Source: Podaxis mareebaensis (Eukaryota > Basidiomycota > Agaricomycetes > Agaricales > Agaricaceae). From it: a stretch of 64,000 bases of DNA. The stretch is from assembly GCA_018524725.1 (NCBI GenBank), contig JAEUWP010000610.1:1-64000 (forward strand). The letters run 5' to 3'. Shown here piece by piece: positions 46,701-57,146 of the stretch. Below the pieces are notes generated by a model that was given only the letters and a program-made list of their open reading frames with translations, was not told the origin of the DNA and made no database searches. Within the stretch, counting starts at the first letter, position 1. The number at the start of each line of letters is the position of its first letter. The position numbers and the translations under genes are program-made.

Positions 46701-48571
46701 TGGCCTTCTCCAGCCTTAGGGTCCAGGCAATGCTAGCTCTGCGTTCCCATCTGCCCCGTCGCGATGCTCAACTATTAAACAGAGATCATCATTCAAATTG
46801 CATCTCTGAAGTAAATGTCGCGTTCAGAAGGAGAAAAGCGCGCGCTAATGGCAGAGCAAACTCGAAACCGGGCGTTGATCCCAGTTTTCTATGTGATATG
46901 GAAACTGACAGTCGTGCCTTCCATTTACCACGATCGGTGACGCAAAGGAGAAGGAGAAGAGCTCGGATGGTATTGGGTAGTAAATATCTATGCACGAGAG
47001 ATGTTTTAAATAGGAATAGGTCCAAGACGGTAAGTGAAGCTCACCTCGGAGTCCCCCACCATGTGGTAGACGATTAAGGTGAGTGGAACGGTAGCGAATG
47101 GCAAAGTTACGGTTGCCGCGGTTACTTGAAGTAAAGAATGTGAAATAGAAAGAAAAATATACTATATTAAGAACTATCCCAGCCGTTCATCCAACCAAGC
47201 CATTCCTAGTACTCTGGCAAAGGAGTAATCGGAATGATTCTCTGATTCAGCGGATTGATAATACCCTGCCCAACAAAGGGGGGTTGAGAGCGACTAGAAC
47301 AGCTAAGAAGCGTCATGAAGAAAGCAAGTGATCCTAACGAGACGCTGATATTTCAGAGCCTAGAACACTACTGGAAATCATCAATAGATGAGATGGGAAG
47401 AGGATACTCAAAGAGTTGCGTTACAGAAGGACAGTAAGGGTGTAGTGTCTGAGGCTCAAGGGTATCGTTACCTCGTTCCTGTTTTCCGAAGGCAATGGGC
47501 TTTCTTGAATCTTCACCATCGACTCGGATACTCTTTCACCTAGAAGTCATGGCAGTCCAGCATACTGCTGCCCAAGTGCAGCGCTGTAGAATTTTTGGTT
47601 GGACTCGAGTGACAAAGCCAAGTCTGTCTGCCAATCAGTCCCCTCCCAAGTCATCCAGCAGAGACCTTGGTAGAGAAACATTCAACGCCTTTCTTTGGAA
47701 TCTTATTGTGCGGATGGATACCTTCTGCGTCGTTTCCTATGTCCTCCGGAAAGGATACATCAACACACGAATGCTGATTACCTGTGCATTTGCCTCTTCC
47801 TTCTTCTAATTGCCTAGCAATAAATAAAGGATTAAATGCATTGTGTGATTCGCAACCGACTGGTTGTACAAACCGTCAGTACCTTCCACATCCTGAGCGC
47901 CAAAAGGGTCACCAGATGACAGTGTCTCATATGCATTCATGTCAACTATAATGAGATGGACGACGCGCGGACCGTCGATGAACGATAGTTCATGCACAAA
48001 GGCCGAGAAGTTGATATGTAGCAGGCGAACTAATGAGGAAATCCCATTTGCGACAAAGCGAGCCAAGTCAATCGTCCTTGTACGTGTTCTAACACACTCT
48101 CAATCGTCCGGCTGAGATTCCTGTTATCGTTCAAGAAGTCCGAGCATAAACGTACAGGGGCCAAGAATGAAGAATTAGAATTGAATTGCTGACTAATCAA
48201 TCTTCCCATAAGTTTCGTGAACACTTGACGTAAGAACTGACTATTGGTCTTGGCATTCAAGATTCATAGTTGCTCCCAGACCACTCGGTTTGTCTTGGAG
48301 ACCCGACTTCTTTAGCCTGACTATGTATCAGACTTCACAACTCAGGATTAGGCTTCGGCTCTTCCATGCTAGTTATTGTAGTTGAGACACAGCGAGTCAC
48401 ATTAATCTACGACTTGTTATAACAGCTTCACTGGATACTTCATTATCGGGGAGGGGAGACTTCACGGACCAGACGTCGCACTGGGACAAACAATAGCAAG
48501 AGAGAGGGTAAGGGGGAATGGATGGTGTGGGTACTTGGAACAAAACGGAGCAACAGAATAGTTACATAAAA
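43761..48571. other. Gene-poor stretch of 4.8 kb, possible gene remnants
   Basis: No gene can be supported. On the minus strand 44469-45130 has several protein-like frames (for example SLWQDLFIIARTIDGNLIRD) and 47806-48260 has others (LHINFSAFVHELSFIDGPRV; DFLNDNRNLSRTIESVLEHV) that could be decayed exons, but they do not join. There are no transposase, reverse transcriptase or integrase motifs and I could not pair terminal repeats. A short ATG/TATGA simple repeat occurs near 46225-46265. Confidence 0.4.
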
Positions 48572-50863
48572 TCATGGGTTACGACACAAACTGGGTGCAG
48601 TTGGCGAGCCGGAACTTTCGCCAAACTTCTCCATGTCATAACTTTCAGTAACGATCGATGTGTTAGTTTTGCTTGGCGTCTGCCCCCTGCAAAGACTGCC
48701 TAGTAAACGCGGTTGCCCCCTGGATGGACCTCCACCGACATACACAGTGCCGGAATCCTCCGCCTGAGCGAGCACGAAGGGCGGTACGCTCGCCATTCCA
48801 ACCTTCACCGCCACGGTTGCCCTTACTGCTTTCTCATCCCGATCCAACAGCATACACGTTATCCCGCTCCCATGCACCGCAAGGACGACCATGTCGTTCG
48901 GCCGACGCGTCACAGCGGCCTTTGTAAATACTCCAGTTCTGAGGTCAATAAGGGTAACCGCATACGGACGGGGTAAACTTCCAGACGGACTAGGACCTCT
49001 AGGGTGAGGGAGATCCCACTGAGGAACCAGCTGGCGGGAGCCCCACTCTGAGGCATGGTCAAAAGTGGGATCTTGGGATTGCAACCATCTATAGGCGTCA
49101 TGACCCGGAGTGATATGATCCTCGACTACGATCCAAGTGTCCTTCTCCACGAACATAGTTCCAACCAGTAGTTCTAGGATCACGAAGGCGAGGGTTGCTA
49201 GCCAGATGACGACGGCGCCGCCCATGATACTGCCAGCCATGGACGCAATTCCAGTGATGAAGAGGATAACATAAGTCCAGATTGCCCATCGCTTCAAGCT
49301 CTTCATTTCAGGGTTACGGTACAAGCCAGCCGAGTCGCGCTGGAGCCAATGGGTCAGATTGACGGATTTGGGACCAATGATGGACAAAACTGGTTCCGCG
49401 GGCTGGTTGCTGGCTTTACGAAGCTTGACCGGGATGGCCGTAACAAGGGCCTCAAGTCGCTCAGATCCCTCCCTCGGTGTAATCGGCTTCCCCCACCATC
49501 GGTATTCCTCCACCTGTGGATCCGCAAGTTTGCATACCGCCGCCAGGAGCGCCGCATTGTAGTACCCCTGATTGAGCTCTAGCAGCCACGCCAGATCCGC
49601 CCAGCCGTTCTCACCCCGCAAATCGTGTAAGTGGGATCTGCGTGGAAGTAGGCCGTTCAATGCCTTTCCGAGGAGATTGTGCTCATGGAAGTCACCCGCT
49701 TCGCTCCTGCGGATGGCTTCGACGACGAGGGAATGGATTGCGGATTGCCAGGTGACTCCTCCAGAGTTTGTCGCATGTTGCATGATGTTGTAGAGATGCC
49801 AGTGTTTGGCTTCTTCAGCACGGGCCTGCATATCAGCGCGGAACTCCTGACCAGAAACAATGGTGATGCGGCTCTCGAGCTTCTGCGAGTCGGAGTCCTT
49901 CGACCTCGTCATCTGGAGAACTTCGGGGGTGTGTAAGATTTCGCCCATAGTGAACAACCGAGTACCCCATGGGCAATCAACGCCGGTGTGGTCGCAATCC
50001 TCGACATGACAAAAAACAATGACTCGCTTCGCTCCTCGGAAGATATCAGTAAGGTTTCCAATTTCAATGTCCCTCTGTCGGTTAATCTCCTTCTCCTCCC
50101 TGGCCCTGTGATCGAAGAGGCAGAACTCGTCCAACCAGATGAACTCTACGCCGTCGTCCGCCCCATGAATCGTCTTTCGCGCTCGCGCGTACTCGTCCAG
50201 CATGGCCTGGGAGATCTTCTGGCGGTTTCGAAGACTATATCTGCGCTTCCCATCTGGCTCAATCTCCGGTTGGGGATCGAGTTCACCCCCCGCCTTGAAG
50301 AAGAGCTCCTCCGCACTCTCCATCGCATAACTAATTGCTGTATATCCACGTTCTCGAATTTGTTTCTGTAACGCCTGGGCCTCAGGAGGTCGCTGGGCTT
50401 TGCCCGAGCCGTCTTTGTCGTCTTTCTCGCGCCCCCTTTCGTATCTGACTTGCGTCTGAAATACGACCTTCGCACCGCGGAAGACCACCTCCAACAGCCA
50501 TTTCGGCTTATTGCCAGTAACCGCGTATTGCCCACCGGAGGCGACCTTGACATGTCCTTGCTCGGGAATTAATGATCCCGGAGATTCCAATAGAACGGCA
50601 TCCGGAGTCTTGGCCCATTCGACCCCCCACAAGATCCGCTTCAGAATGTCGTCCGTAGATCGATCAGTGTGGGGGATCAAAATATATATTGGGGACAGAA
50701 ATATGGCGAAGAAGAGGCGAAGGAGATTGGCGGGAACATGTAGGACGCTGTCTGGTTTACGGCCGAACCAGAGGGGACCTTTGACTCCCGGATCCTCTTG
50801 TAAGAGACGTCGAGGTTGTACATGGGTTATGAATATACGCCAGGATTCGGTGATGCCAGGCAT
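48572..50863 (-). CDS. HET-like protein with C-terminal membrane segments, copy A
   Basis: A single uninterrupted frame starting at ATG 50861-50863 (MPGITESWRIFITHVQPRRL) gives 763 residues. A HET-type core spans about residues 170-330: YTAISYAMESAEELF, then FIWLDEFCLFD followed by Glu/Arg and Gln-Arg-Asp, IGNLTDIFRGAKRVIVFCHV, matching the order of the three conserved HET blocks (SYxW-like, WIDxxCIxQ-like, YxxA-like) but with divergent residues. A hydrophobic segment near residue 60 (LLRLFFAIFLSPIYILI) and two near 560-610 (RWAIWTYVILFITGIASMAG; VVIWLATLAFVILELLVG) suggest membrane anchoring. The end is a Pro/Ser-rich tail. Known HET proteins trigger programmed cell death in vegetative incompatibility; whether these do is inference. 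It is the left member of a tandem pair with 52591-54921. The lack of introns is unlike most neighbours. Confidence 0.82.
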   Translation of the reverse strand: MPGITESWRIFITHVQPRRLLQEDPGVKGPLWFGRKPDSVLHVPANLLRLFFAIFLSPIYILIPHTDRSTDDILKRILWGVEWAKTPDAVLLESPGSLIPEQGHVKVASGGQYAVTGNKPKWLLEVVFRGAKVVFQTQVRYERGREKDDKDGSGKAQRPPEAQALQKQIRERGYTAISYAMESAEELFFKAGGELDPQPEIEPDGKRRYSLRNRQKISQAMLDEYARARKTIHGADDGVEFIWLDEFCLFDHRAREEKEINRQRDIEIGNLTDIFRGAKRVIVFCHVEDCDHTGVDCPWGTRLFTMGEILHTPEVLQMTRSKDSDSQKLESRITIVSGQEFRADMQARAEEAKHWHLYNIMQHATNSGGVTWQSAIHSLVVEAIRRSEAGDFHEHNLLGKALNGLLPRRSHLHDLRGENGWADLAWLLELNQGYYNAALLAAVCKLADPQVEEYRWWGKPITPREGSERLEALVTAIPVKLRKASNQPAEPVLSIIGPKSVNLTHWLQRDSAGLYRNPEMKSLKRWAIWTYVILFITGIASMAGSIMGGAVVIWLATLAFVILELLVGTMFVEKDTWIVVEDHITPGHDAYRWLQSQDPTFDHASEWGSRQLVPQWDLPHPRGPSPSGSLPRPYAVTLIDLRTGVFTKAAVTRRPNDMVVLAVHGSGITCMLLDRDEKAVRATVAVKVGMASVPPFVLAQAEDSGTVYVGGGPSRGQPRLLGSLCRGQTPSKTNTSIVTESYDMEKFGESSGSPTAPSLCRNP

Positions 50864-52590
50864 GATGAGGGTAAGCCCAGGCAATCTGTAATGAGTATGA
50901 GGAAGCTAATGTAAGCTTTCGATTGTCAGGATAATATAATAACGGAACATCAGATTCACCTCAGGTGCTAGTAGCAGGACGCAGGATCAAGGGGTAGGTG
51001 GTGTCAGCAAAGACTGCCTGCGTGCAATGGTCAAAGTCTCTTATGTAGTGTATTGGGGTAAACACGCATAGAAAAATGCTCATAGATGGGCTTATAAGTC
51101 CTTGACGACACAGTTGTCCCTTAGCCAATTAACGCTTGAGCCAGGGCAATACCTCCACCCCTCGCGCTCGTTGGAGGTCTAACGGAGATCTCCTTTCTGC
51201 AGCCTGCTGGACAAGAGGGATCCCAATAGGGCTGTTGACAACATATTTAAGATTTACATTAAAATCTCTTTCCAAGTTAGATGCATAACGAGAATGGCCT
51301 GCAGAGCAAGTTTCTTGTGTCAGTTACGTGCCTGATTGACACATATGTTGCCATGTCTCCATTTTCCCCATAGCGTTGGGTTCGCAGAACGCGCCTCAGG
51401 TGTGATCAAGAGCCACCAACGATAGGTTTCCGGGGGATGCAAGAGATATAAAGAATGCTTGAGGGCATTGGCATACAATTGAAGGATGGTGGAGAATGGA
51501 TGAAAAATAATGGTCCGGAAGGATAGGTGAGTTAGGTCTAGGATTTCAGAAAAGACAAACGAGTCAAGGAACGAACCAAAATCAGCTCCCAGCACCTGTC
51601 CATCATATGTCAGACCTGCATTACATCGGTCTGTTAACAATTAGAGTGAGTCACTGCGTTACATCTTGGTTAGGGGGCTCTCTCACTTGCAACACGTTAA
51701 TGAATTCGTTCCTTACCTCATTTTCTCATGAACATGAGGCATATCAACTGCCGCTATATACTCAAACTACACAACTTGTCGTTATCGTTCTCAGAGATCA
51801 GCCAAGGGTTTCCAACACTCCACTATAGAGCAGGTCAGCAATAGCCCTTTTCCTTGCCCTGTCTTATTCTTCCTCGGACAACCCTTTTGCTGGTTGGCCC
51901 TTTTCATCTTCATTGACTACCTATGGTATGTGTGCTGTGATAGTAGCACCCGCCCTCAAGTACAATCTGCCAAGTCCTTTTACAGCCCTCTCGACACCTT
52001 GTGCAGTTGCACTGGTACCAGCCCAAAGAATTGATGCCATGTTCCGCTGGGAACTGGGATCATACATTGCCATCAGCGTGTCTATGTCCGTTTTCGCAGC
52101 AGAAACACGTGAGGAGTAGGAAAAAAGCAGGATATATTTATAGCACTGTACACAGTGCACCGTGGCCAGACGAACCAAGATTGTCGAGGAGAGGTCAACG
52201 CCCATGGTGGCAAGAGAAGCAGAGGGGGCGGGAAAGTTGATGATGACATAAGCACTAGATAAGATCCGATCAAGGCTAGATCGAGAACGATGGAAGAGCT
52301 GGCATTAGTCAAGTCGTTGCTCATGCAATCAGACCAGTTACGACGAGATATAACCCCCGTCAAAGTCCACTAGAGTTGATATACAGCAAATTACATTAAC
52401 ACGCGAAATATATGCACCAAACCCGTTCGGCACTAGCGTGAGGCGAAAGAAACTCTGAGTGTTGGATATCAGAGGGCCAATGACGAGCACTGGAAAGGAA
52501 GAAGGAGAGAGGAAGGAAAGAAAAGAGCGTGGATGATGGAGACTATCTGTCGAAAACAACGTCGATCTACAAAATATAGCCAGACAAAAT
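50864..52590. other. Spacer between the two HET-like genes
   Basis: 1.7 kb with no gene support. It must contain the promoter of copy A and the 3' end of copy B. Short frames (51320-51640 minus, 51913-52119 plus) have no domain. Confidence 0.45.
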
Positions 52591-54921
52591 TCAAGCGTTA
52601 TGACGCGAACCCAGCACATTCAGCGAGCTAGAACTCTGACCCAACTTCTCCGGGTCGTAGCTTCCGTTGGTGGTGGAAAGATTCGGGTTTGAAGGCGGAG
52701 CAGGCTGTAGTCCCCGGATGATGCGTGGTGAACGTGGATGTTGCCCCCTGTAAGGTCTTCCTCCAACATATACAGTGCCAGAAAGCTCCGCTTGAGCCAG
52801 CACGAAGGGCGGTAGATTCGCCATCCCAACCTTGACCGCGATGGTTGCCCCTACTGCCTTCTCATCCCTATCAAGCAACATACATGTTATGCCGCTCCCG
52901 TGCGCCGCGAGAATGACCATGTCGTTTGGACGACTCGTCACAGCGGCTTTCGTGAATATCCCCGTTCTGAGATCAATGAGAGTGACTTCATACGGAAGGG
53001 GCGGGCTTCCGGGCGGACTTGGGCCTCGGGAGAGAGGAGTATCCCACTTAGGGATTAGCTGGCGAGGACCCCACTCTGAGGCTTTATCAAAAGTAGCATC
53101 CTGTGATTGTAACCAACTCAAGGCGTCATGACCTGTGACATGGTCTTCGACGACAAACCAAGTGTCCCTCTCCACGAACATAGTCCCGACTAGTAACTCC
53201 AGGATAACAAAGGCGAGGGTCGCTAGCCAGATGATGCTAAGCCCAGCCCCGATCTTGTCATTAATTGCGGATCCATCAGTAGCGGATACAAAAATGGCGA
53301 GTCCAACAATGGCGAATGTTACACAAGTCCAGGTTGCCCATCGTTTCAAGCTCTTCATTTCGTCGTTGTTGTGTAGGCCAGCAGCGTCGCGCTGGAGCCA
53401 ATGAGAAATAGTGGCGCACCGGGGGCCGATGATGGACAGGACGGGTTCCAGAGCGTGGTTGTCGGCCCTGCGAAACGTGGCCGGGATGGCCGTAGCAAAG
53501 GCCTCAAGTCGCTCGGATCCTTCTTTCGGTGCAATCGGCTTCCCCCACCATCGGTATTCCTCCACCTGTGGATCCGCAAGTTTGCATACCGCCGCCAGGA
53601 GCGCCGCATTGTAGTACCCCTGATTGAGCTCTAGCAGCCACGCCAGATCCGCCCAGCCGTTCTCACCCCGCAAATCGTGTAAGTGGGATCTGCGTGGAAG
53701 TAGGCCGTTCAATGCCTTTCCGAGGAGATTGTGCTCACGAAAGTCACCCGCTTCGTCCCTCCGAATGGCTTCGACAACGAGAGAGTGGATCGCGGATTGC
53801 CAGGTGACTCCTCCAGAGTTTGTCGCATGTTGCATGATGTTGTAGAGATGCCAGCGTTCGGCTTCTTCAGCACAAGCCTGCATATCAGCGCGGAATCGCT
53901 GTCCAGAGACAATGGTGATGCGGCTCTCGAGCCTATGAGAGTCGGAGTCCTTCGACCTCGTCATCCGGAGAACTTCTGGGGCGTATAAGATCTCGCCCAT
54001 AGTGAATAACCGGTTGCCCCAGACGCAATCGCTGTCTGTGTGGTTGCAATCCTCGACATGACAGAAAACGACGACACGCTTCGCTCCTCGAAAGATATCG
54101 GCTAAATTTCCGAGTTCTATGTCCCTCTGTCGCTTGACCTCCTCCTCATCCTTGACCGCGGGATCGGAGAGGCAGAACTCGTCCAACCAGATGAACTCTA
54201 CGCCGTCCTCCGCCCCATGAATTTTCCTTCGAGCACGCGCGTACTCATTTAGCACGACCTGGGAAATCTTTTGGCGGTTTCGAAGACTGTACTTGCGCTT
54301 TCCACCTGGCTTGATCTCCGGTTGGGGGTCGAGTTCACCCCCCGCCTTGAAGAAGAGCTCCTCCGCACTATCCATCGCATAACTAATTGCCGTATATCCT
54401 TTTTCTTCAATTTCCTCCTGCAACGCCTGCGCCTCAGGAGATAACCTGGCTTTCCCAGAGCCTGCCGCGTTTCTGCCCTTCTTCCTTCGCTCCCACTCGT
54501 ACCTCTCTTGCTTCTGAAACGCAATCTTCGTCCCGCGAAACACGACCTTCAAAATCCACCTTGGCCTGTTGCCGGTGACTTGGTATTTCCCGCTGGAGAC
54601 TACCTTGACCTTTCCTTCTTCAGGAATCAATGATCCAGGAGATTCCAACAGGACTGCATCCGGAGTCTTGGCCCATTCGATCCCCCACAAGATCCGCTTC
54701 AACACGTCGTCAACAGATCGTTTGGTGTGGGTAATTAAGAGATACAGTGGAGACATGAATATGGCGAAGAAGAGACGGAGGAGGTTGGCGGGAACATGCA
54801 GGGGACTGTCCGGTTCACGGCCGAACCAGAGAGGACCTTTGATTCCTGGATCCTCTTGTAGGAGACGTCGAGGTTGCACATGGGTTATGAAGATGTGCCA
54901 GGACTCAGCGATGCCGGTCAT
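52591..54921 (-). CDS. HET-like protein with C-terminal membrane segments, copy B
   Basis: A single frame of 776 residues from ATG 54919-54921 (MTGIAESWHIFITHVQPRRL). It is collinear with copy A over its whole length and I estimate roughly 80% identity. The HET-like core is the same (YTAISYAMDSAEELF; FIWLDEFCLSD; IELGNLADIFRGAKRVVVFC), followed by a block on Trp-rich repeats (VTWQSAIHSLVVEAIRR; LHDLRGENGWADLAWLLELN) that is nearly identical in both. C-terminal membrane segments are LLRLFFAIFMSPLYLLI near residue 55, then CVTFAIVGLAIFVSATD and LSIIWLATLAFVILELLVG. Differences cluster in the linker after ETYE/RYE (residues 155-175), in the loop between the last two helices, where copy B is longer, and in the C-terminal tail. 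No stop or frameshift. Tandem duplication in head-to-tail order. Confidence 0.82.
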   Translation of the reverse strand: MTGIAESWHIFITHVQPRRLLQEDPGIKGPLWFGREPDSPLHVPANLLRLFFAIFMSPLYLLITHTKRSVDDVLKRILWGIEWAKTPDAVLLESPGSLIPEEGKVKVVSSGKYQVTGNRPRWILKVVFRGTKIAFQKQERYEWERRKKGRNAAGSGKARLSPEAQALQEEIEEKGYTAISYAMDSAEELFFKAGGELDPQPEIKPGGKRKYSLRNRQKISQVVLNEYARARRKIHGAEDGVEFIWLDEFCLSDPAVKDEEEVKRQRDIELGNLADIFRGAKRVVVFCHVEDCNHTDSDCVWGNRLFTMGEILYAPEVLRMTRSKDSDSHRLESRITIVSGQRFRADMQACAEEAERWHLYNIMQHATNSGGVTWQSAIHSLVVEAIRRDEAGDFREHNLLGKALNGLLPRRSHLHDLRGENGWADLAWLLELNQGYYNAALLAAVCKLADPQVEEYRWWGKPIAPKEGSERLEAFATAIPATFRRADNHALEPVLSIIGPRCATISHWLQRDAAGLHNNDEMKSLKRWATWTCVTFAIVGLAIFVSATDGSAINDKIGAGLSIIWLATLAFVILELLVGTMFVERDTWFVVEDHVTGHDALSWLQSQDATFDKASEWGPRQLIPKWDTPLSRGPSPPGSPPLPYEVTLIDLRTGIFTKAAVTSRPNDMVILAAHGSGITCMLLDRDEKAVGATIAVKVGMANLPPFVLAQAELSGTVYVGGRPYRGQHPRSPRIIRGLQPAPPSNPNLSTTNGSYDPEKLGQSSSSLNVLGSRHNA

Positions 54922-55799
54922 GACGATAAGAGGTTTAGGTCGCCTATGGGTTTCGGATAACGTAAGTTCTTGGTCGTCCTAATGGGATAGCGAAGAGATG
55001 TACAATTCACCTTGTGTGTTAATTGAGAGAGGCAGGATCGGGGAATTGACACCTGCATTATGATGGTGCGCAACCGCGACTCCTTATGTAGCCCGTTAGG
55101 TTAAGCGCCTCGCACAAAGGGTGCCTGGCGACATAAATACCTGAAACCGAGACAATACGATATCCCCACTCTCACCACCTGAGTGTTTACTGGGAATGCC
55201 GTTTATTCCCCTGGAATTCGTCCGATTGAACGGAAAGATGTCCTCATGAGGTTGCCAGTAAGATGTCAAATGTCAAACATTATGGAAGGTGATCATCATG
55301 AGCTGTTGTTTCTTTGATTGTTGACGAAGGCTCTTGTAGAGTACAATGTGATGCCGTCGGCTCGTGGAGCGAGAGACACAGTCGTCGATGGGAGGGCAAG
55401 ATTTGTTCGGGGTAATGTGGTAGCATGCATAGATGAGTATCGCCCTGTGGACGGGTTCATTGTGCTATCTTTTCGTGATTGATTACTATCGATGTTGCGA
55501 CGTTGCATCTGTTCCCGTAGCGTCAGATTTACAAAGCCAGCCCAAGTATGGAAAATACTCGGAAACCCACAGCAAGATAGGATTCGAGACAATGTTCGGG
55601 ACCATTACAGATGTTTCAGGGCGTCGGTTACGGGTGAGGTACGGGAGAGACAGAACGAATAACAGCAGTCCGGGAATGCCGGATAAGGAGGAAACTGGAA
55701 TCGATGTGCTTTGTTGGTTCATCATAGGCGAGATTTACACTAGGCGCGCTGAAAATAGATTGAGTCACCCCTCTATCATGTGAATGGGGAAAAGCTCAC
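54922..55799. other. Intergenic stretch upstream of HET-like copy B
   Basis: Holds the promoter of copy B. Short frames at 55296-55592 (minus) and 55433-55783 (plus) overlap on opposite strands and have no domain. Some of it may be 3' flank of the membrane pseudogene to the right. Confidence 0.4.
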
Positions 55800-56950
55800 T
55801 CACTTTGTGTGTCCTTCTCCTCAACGCGGTTGTGAATACAGTCCATGCCTTCGCTCTCTCACGGTTTGGAGCATGTTAAGTGCCAGAACATTCTCGGATT
55901 CAACAACTACACTAAGTCATTGATGAGTGTGATGGTTGCCCTCGCGATCCGGGAGAAGGGCTTCCACAATCCCAGTAGAAACAAAGCCCGTCCTTTGACA
56001 GATTGCTGTAACCATGTCCAAAACGTTGGACCGTTTCTCTGTGGTCTCGAGCAACTCACAAGACCAAACTTTTGGTTATGATACACGGACAGCCGTAATA
56101 AGTTCAATTGAGATAGACCCAAAGAGGAGCGCGGGGTATGAGAAAGCCATTGGATTGGGAGAGAGCGCAGTCGAGCCCAAGGCTCAGATTCATAACTCAC
56201 AGGAAGAGTCCCGCACTTAGCACAAAAATACGTTGGTACCCTTTGCGTCGGATTGGTATGGTAGTGTTTTTGAGGTTTGTATATGGTATTTTTTTTGTGT
56301 TGGTTTGGAGGAAGTTTAGATCGGGTTGATGGGAGAGGACGACGAAATGAGTCCCCGTCATGCTTCTATGAAGGAAGTAAGTTCTAGGCTTTTTGACGCG
56401 ACGAGGGGGGTTGTAAGTGGAGAATATCCAAGAGATACATCCCTCGAGGATTTGGAACACGATGCGAAGGATAACGAACGTGCCCTCCCAAGATTGGCCA
56501 AAAGCGAAGGCGTTAAGACCAAAGATGGAAGAGGACGGAAAGTACAGCATGATGTTGCCACATGAAAGATTGAGGAAACTGAGTTTCTTCCAACTTGACT
56601 TCAACCACCCCATTCGGACGCTCTTCTTGTGTTATGGCGTACACTGCATGCATCCATGGTACAGTGACAGGCCTCGTAGCACCAGAATCGATGTCCGTAA
56701 GTCGCAAGTTGTGGGATGAGGCTCCGTTGCGGGTATTCGTCGTCAATTGGGTTGTCTTCCCAGCCCAAGGGTGTCGGCATGGGAAGGAATGGGCATGCAG
56801 GACGAAGGCATATGCTTGATTCCTGTCATACGTTTGGACGTGATGGTTGTTGATCGGACTTCAATGAAATTCCGGATTGCCATGCCGTCAGTGAATTGGT
56901 CTCAAAGGCCGAGTCAGTGATCGTCAATTGCCTTGTTGAGCAGGGGTGGC
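55800..56950 (-). pseudogene. Decayed copy of the adjacent membrane-protein gene
   Basis: Reading right to left, pieces resemble the intact gene at 57147-58367 in the same order but switch frame: KRMTGIKHM and NPIDDEYPQ; LTDIDSGATRPVTVPWMHAV followed by YAITQEERPNGVVEVKLEET; SFMWQH; then, in another frame, GTFVILRIVFQILEGCISW, YFLHRSMTGTHFVVLSHQP and RRKGYQRI; then AICQRTGF-like and SENVLA-like words near 55880-56020. At least three frame changes separate them. Some blocks are missing (the part after RRKGYQRI is poorly kept). The pattern is that of a tandem duplicate that has lost function. Confidence 0.82.
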
Positions 56951-57146
56951 GCAAGGGTGAGAGGTTTCACTGGGATATGGAGGACACGGTCACCGGTTGT
57001 CGGACGTTGTTTCATTGTTAGTATGATGGTTAAGATGCAAAAGTCTGAGTTTATGAGCTATTGGAAGGAACCGTTGATATCGGAAAATGCAATTACATAT
57101 GTACATATGGCACAAAGCGTGAAGAATCAGGTGAAAACTTGATGCA

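Noticed and set aside
48673..50891. Many plus-strand frames of 60-137 codons inside both HET-like genes
   Set aside because: Antisense or out-of-frame shadows; they repeat at the same relative places in both copies because the copies are similar, not because they code.
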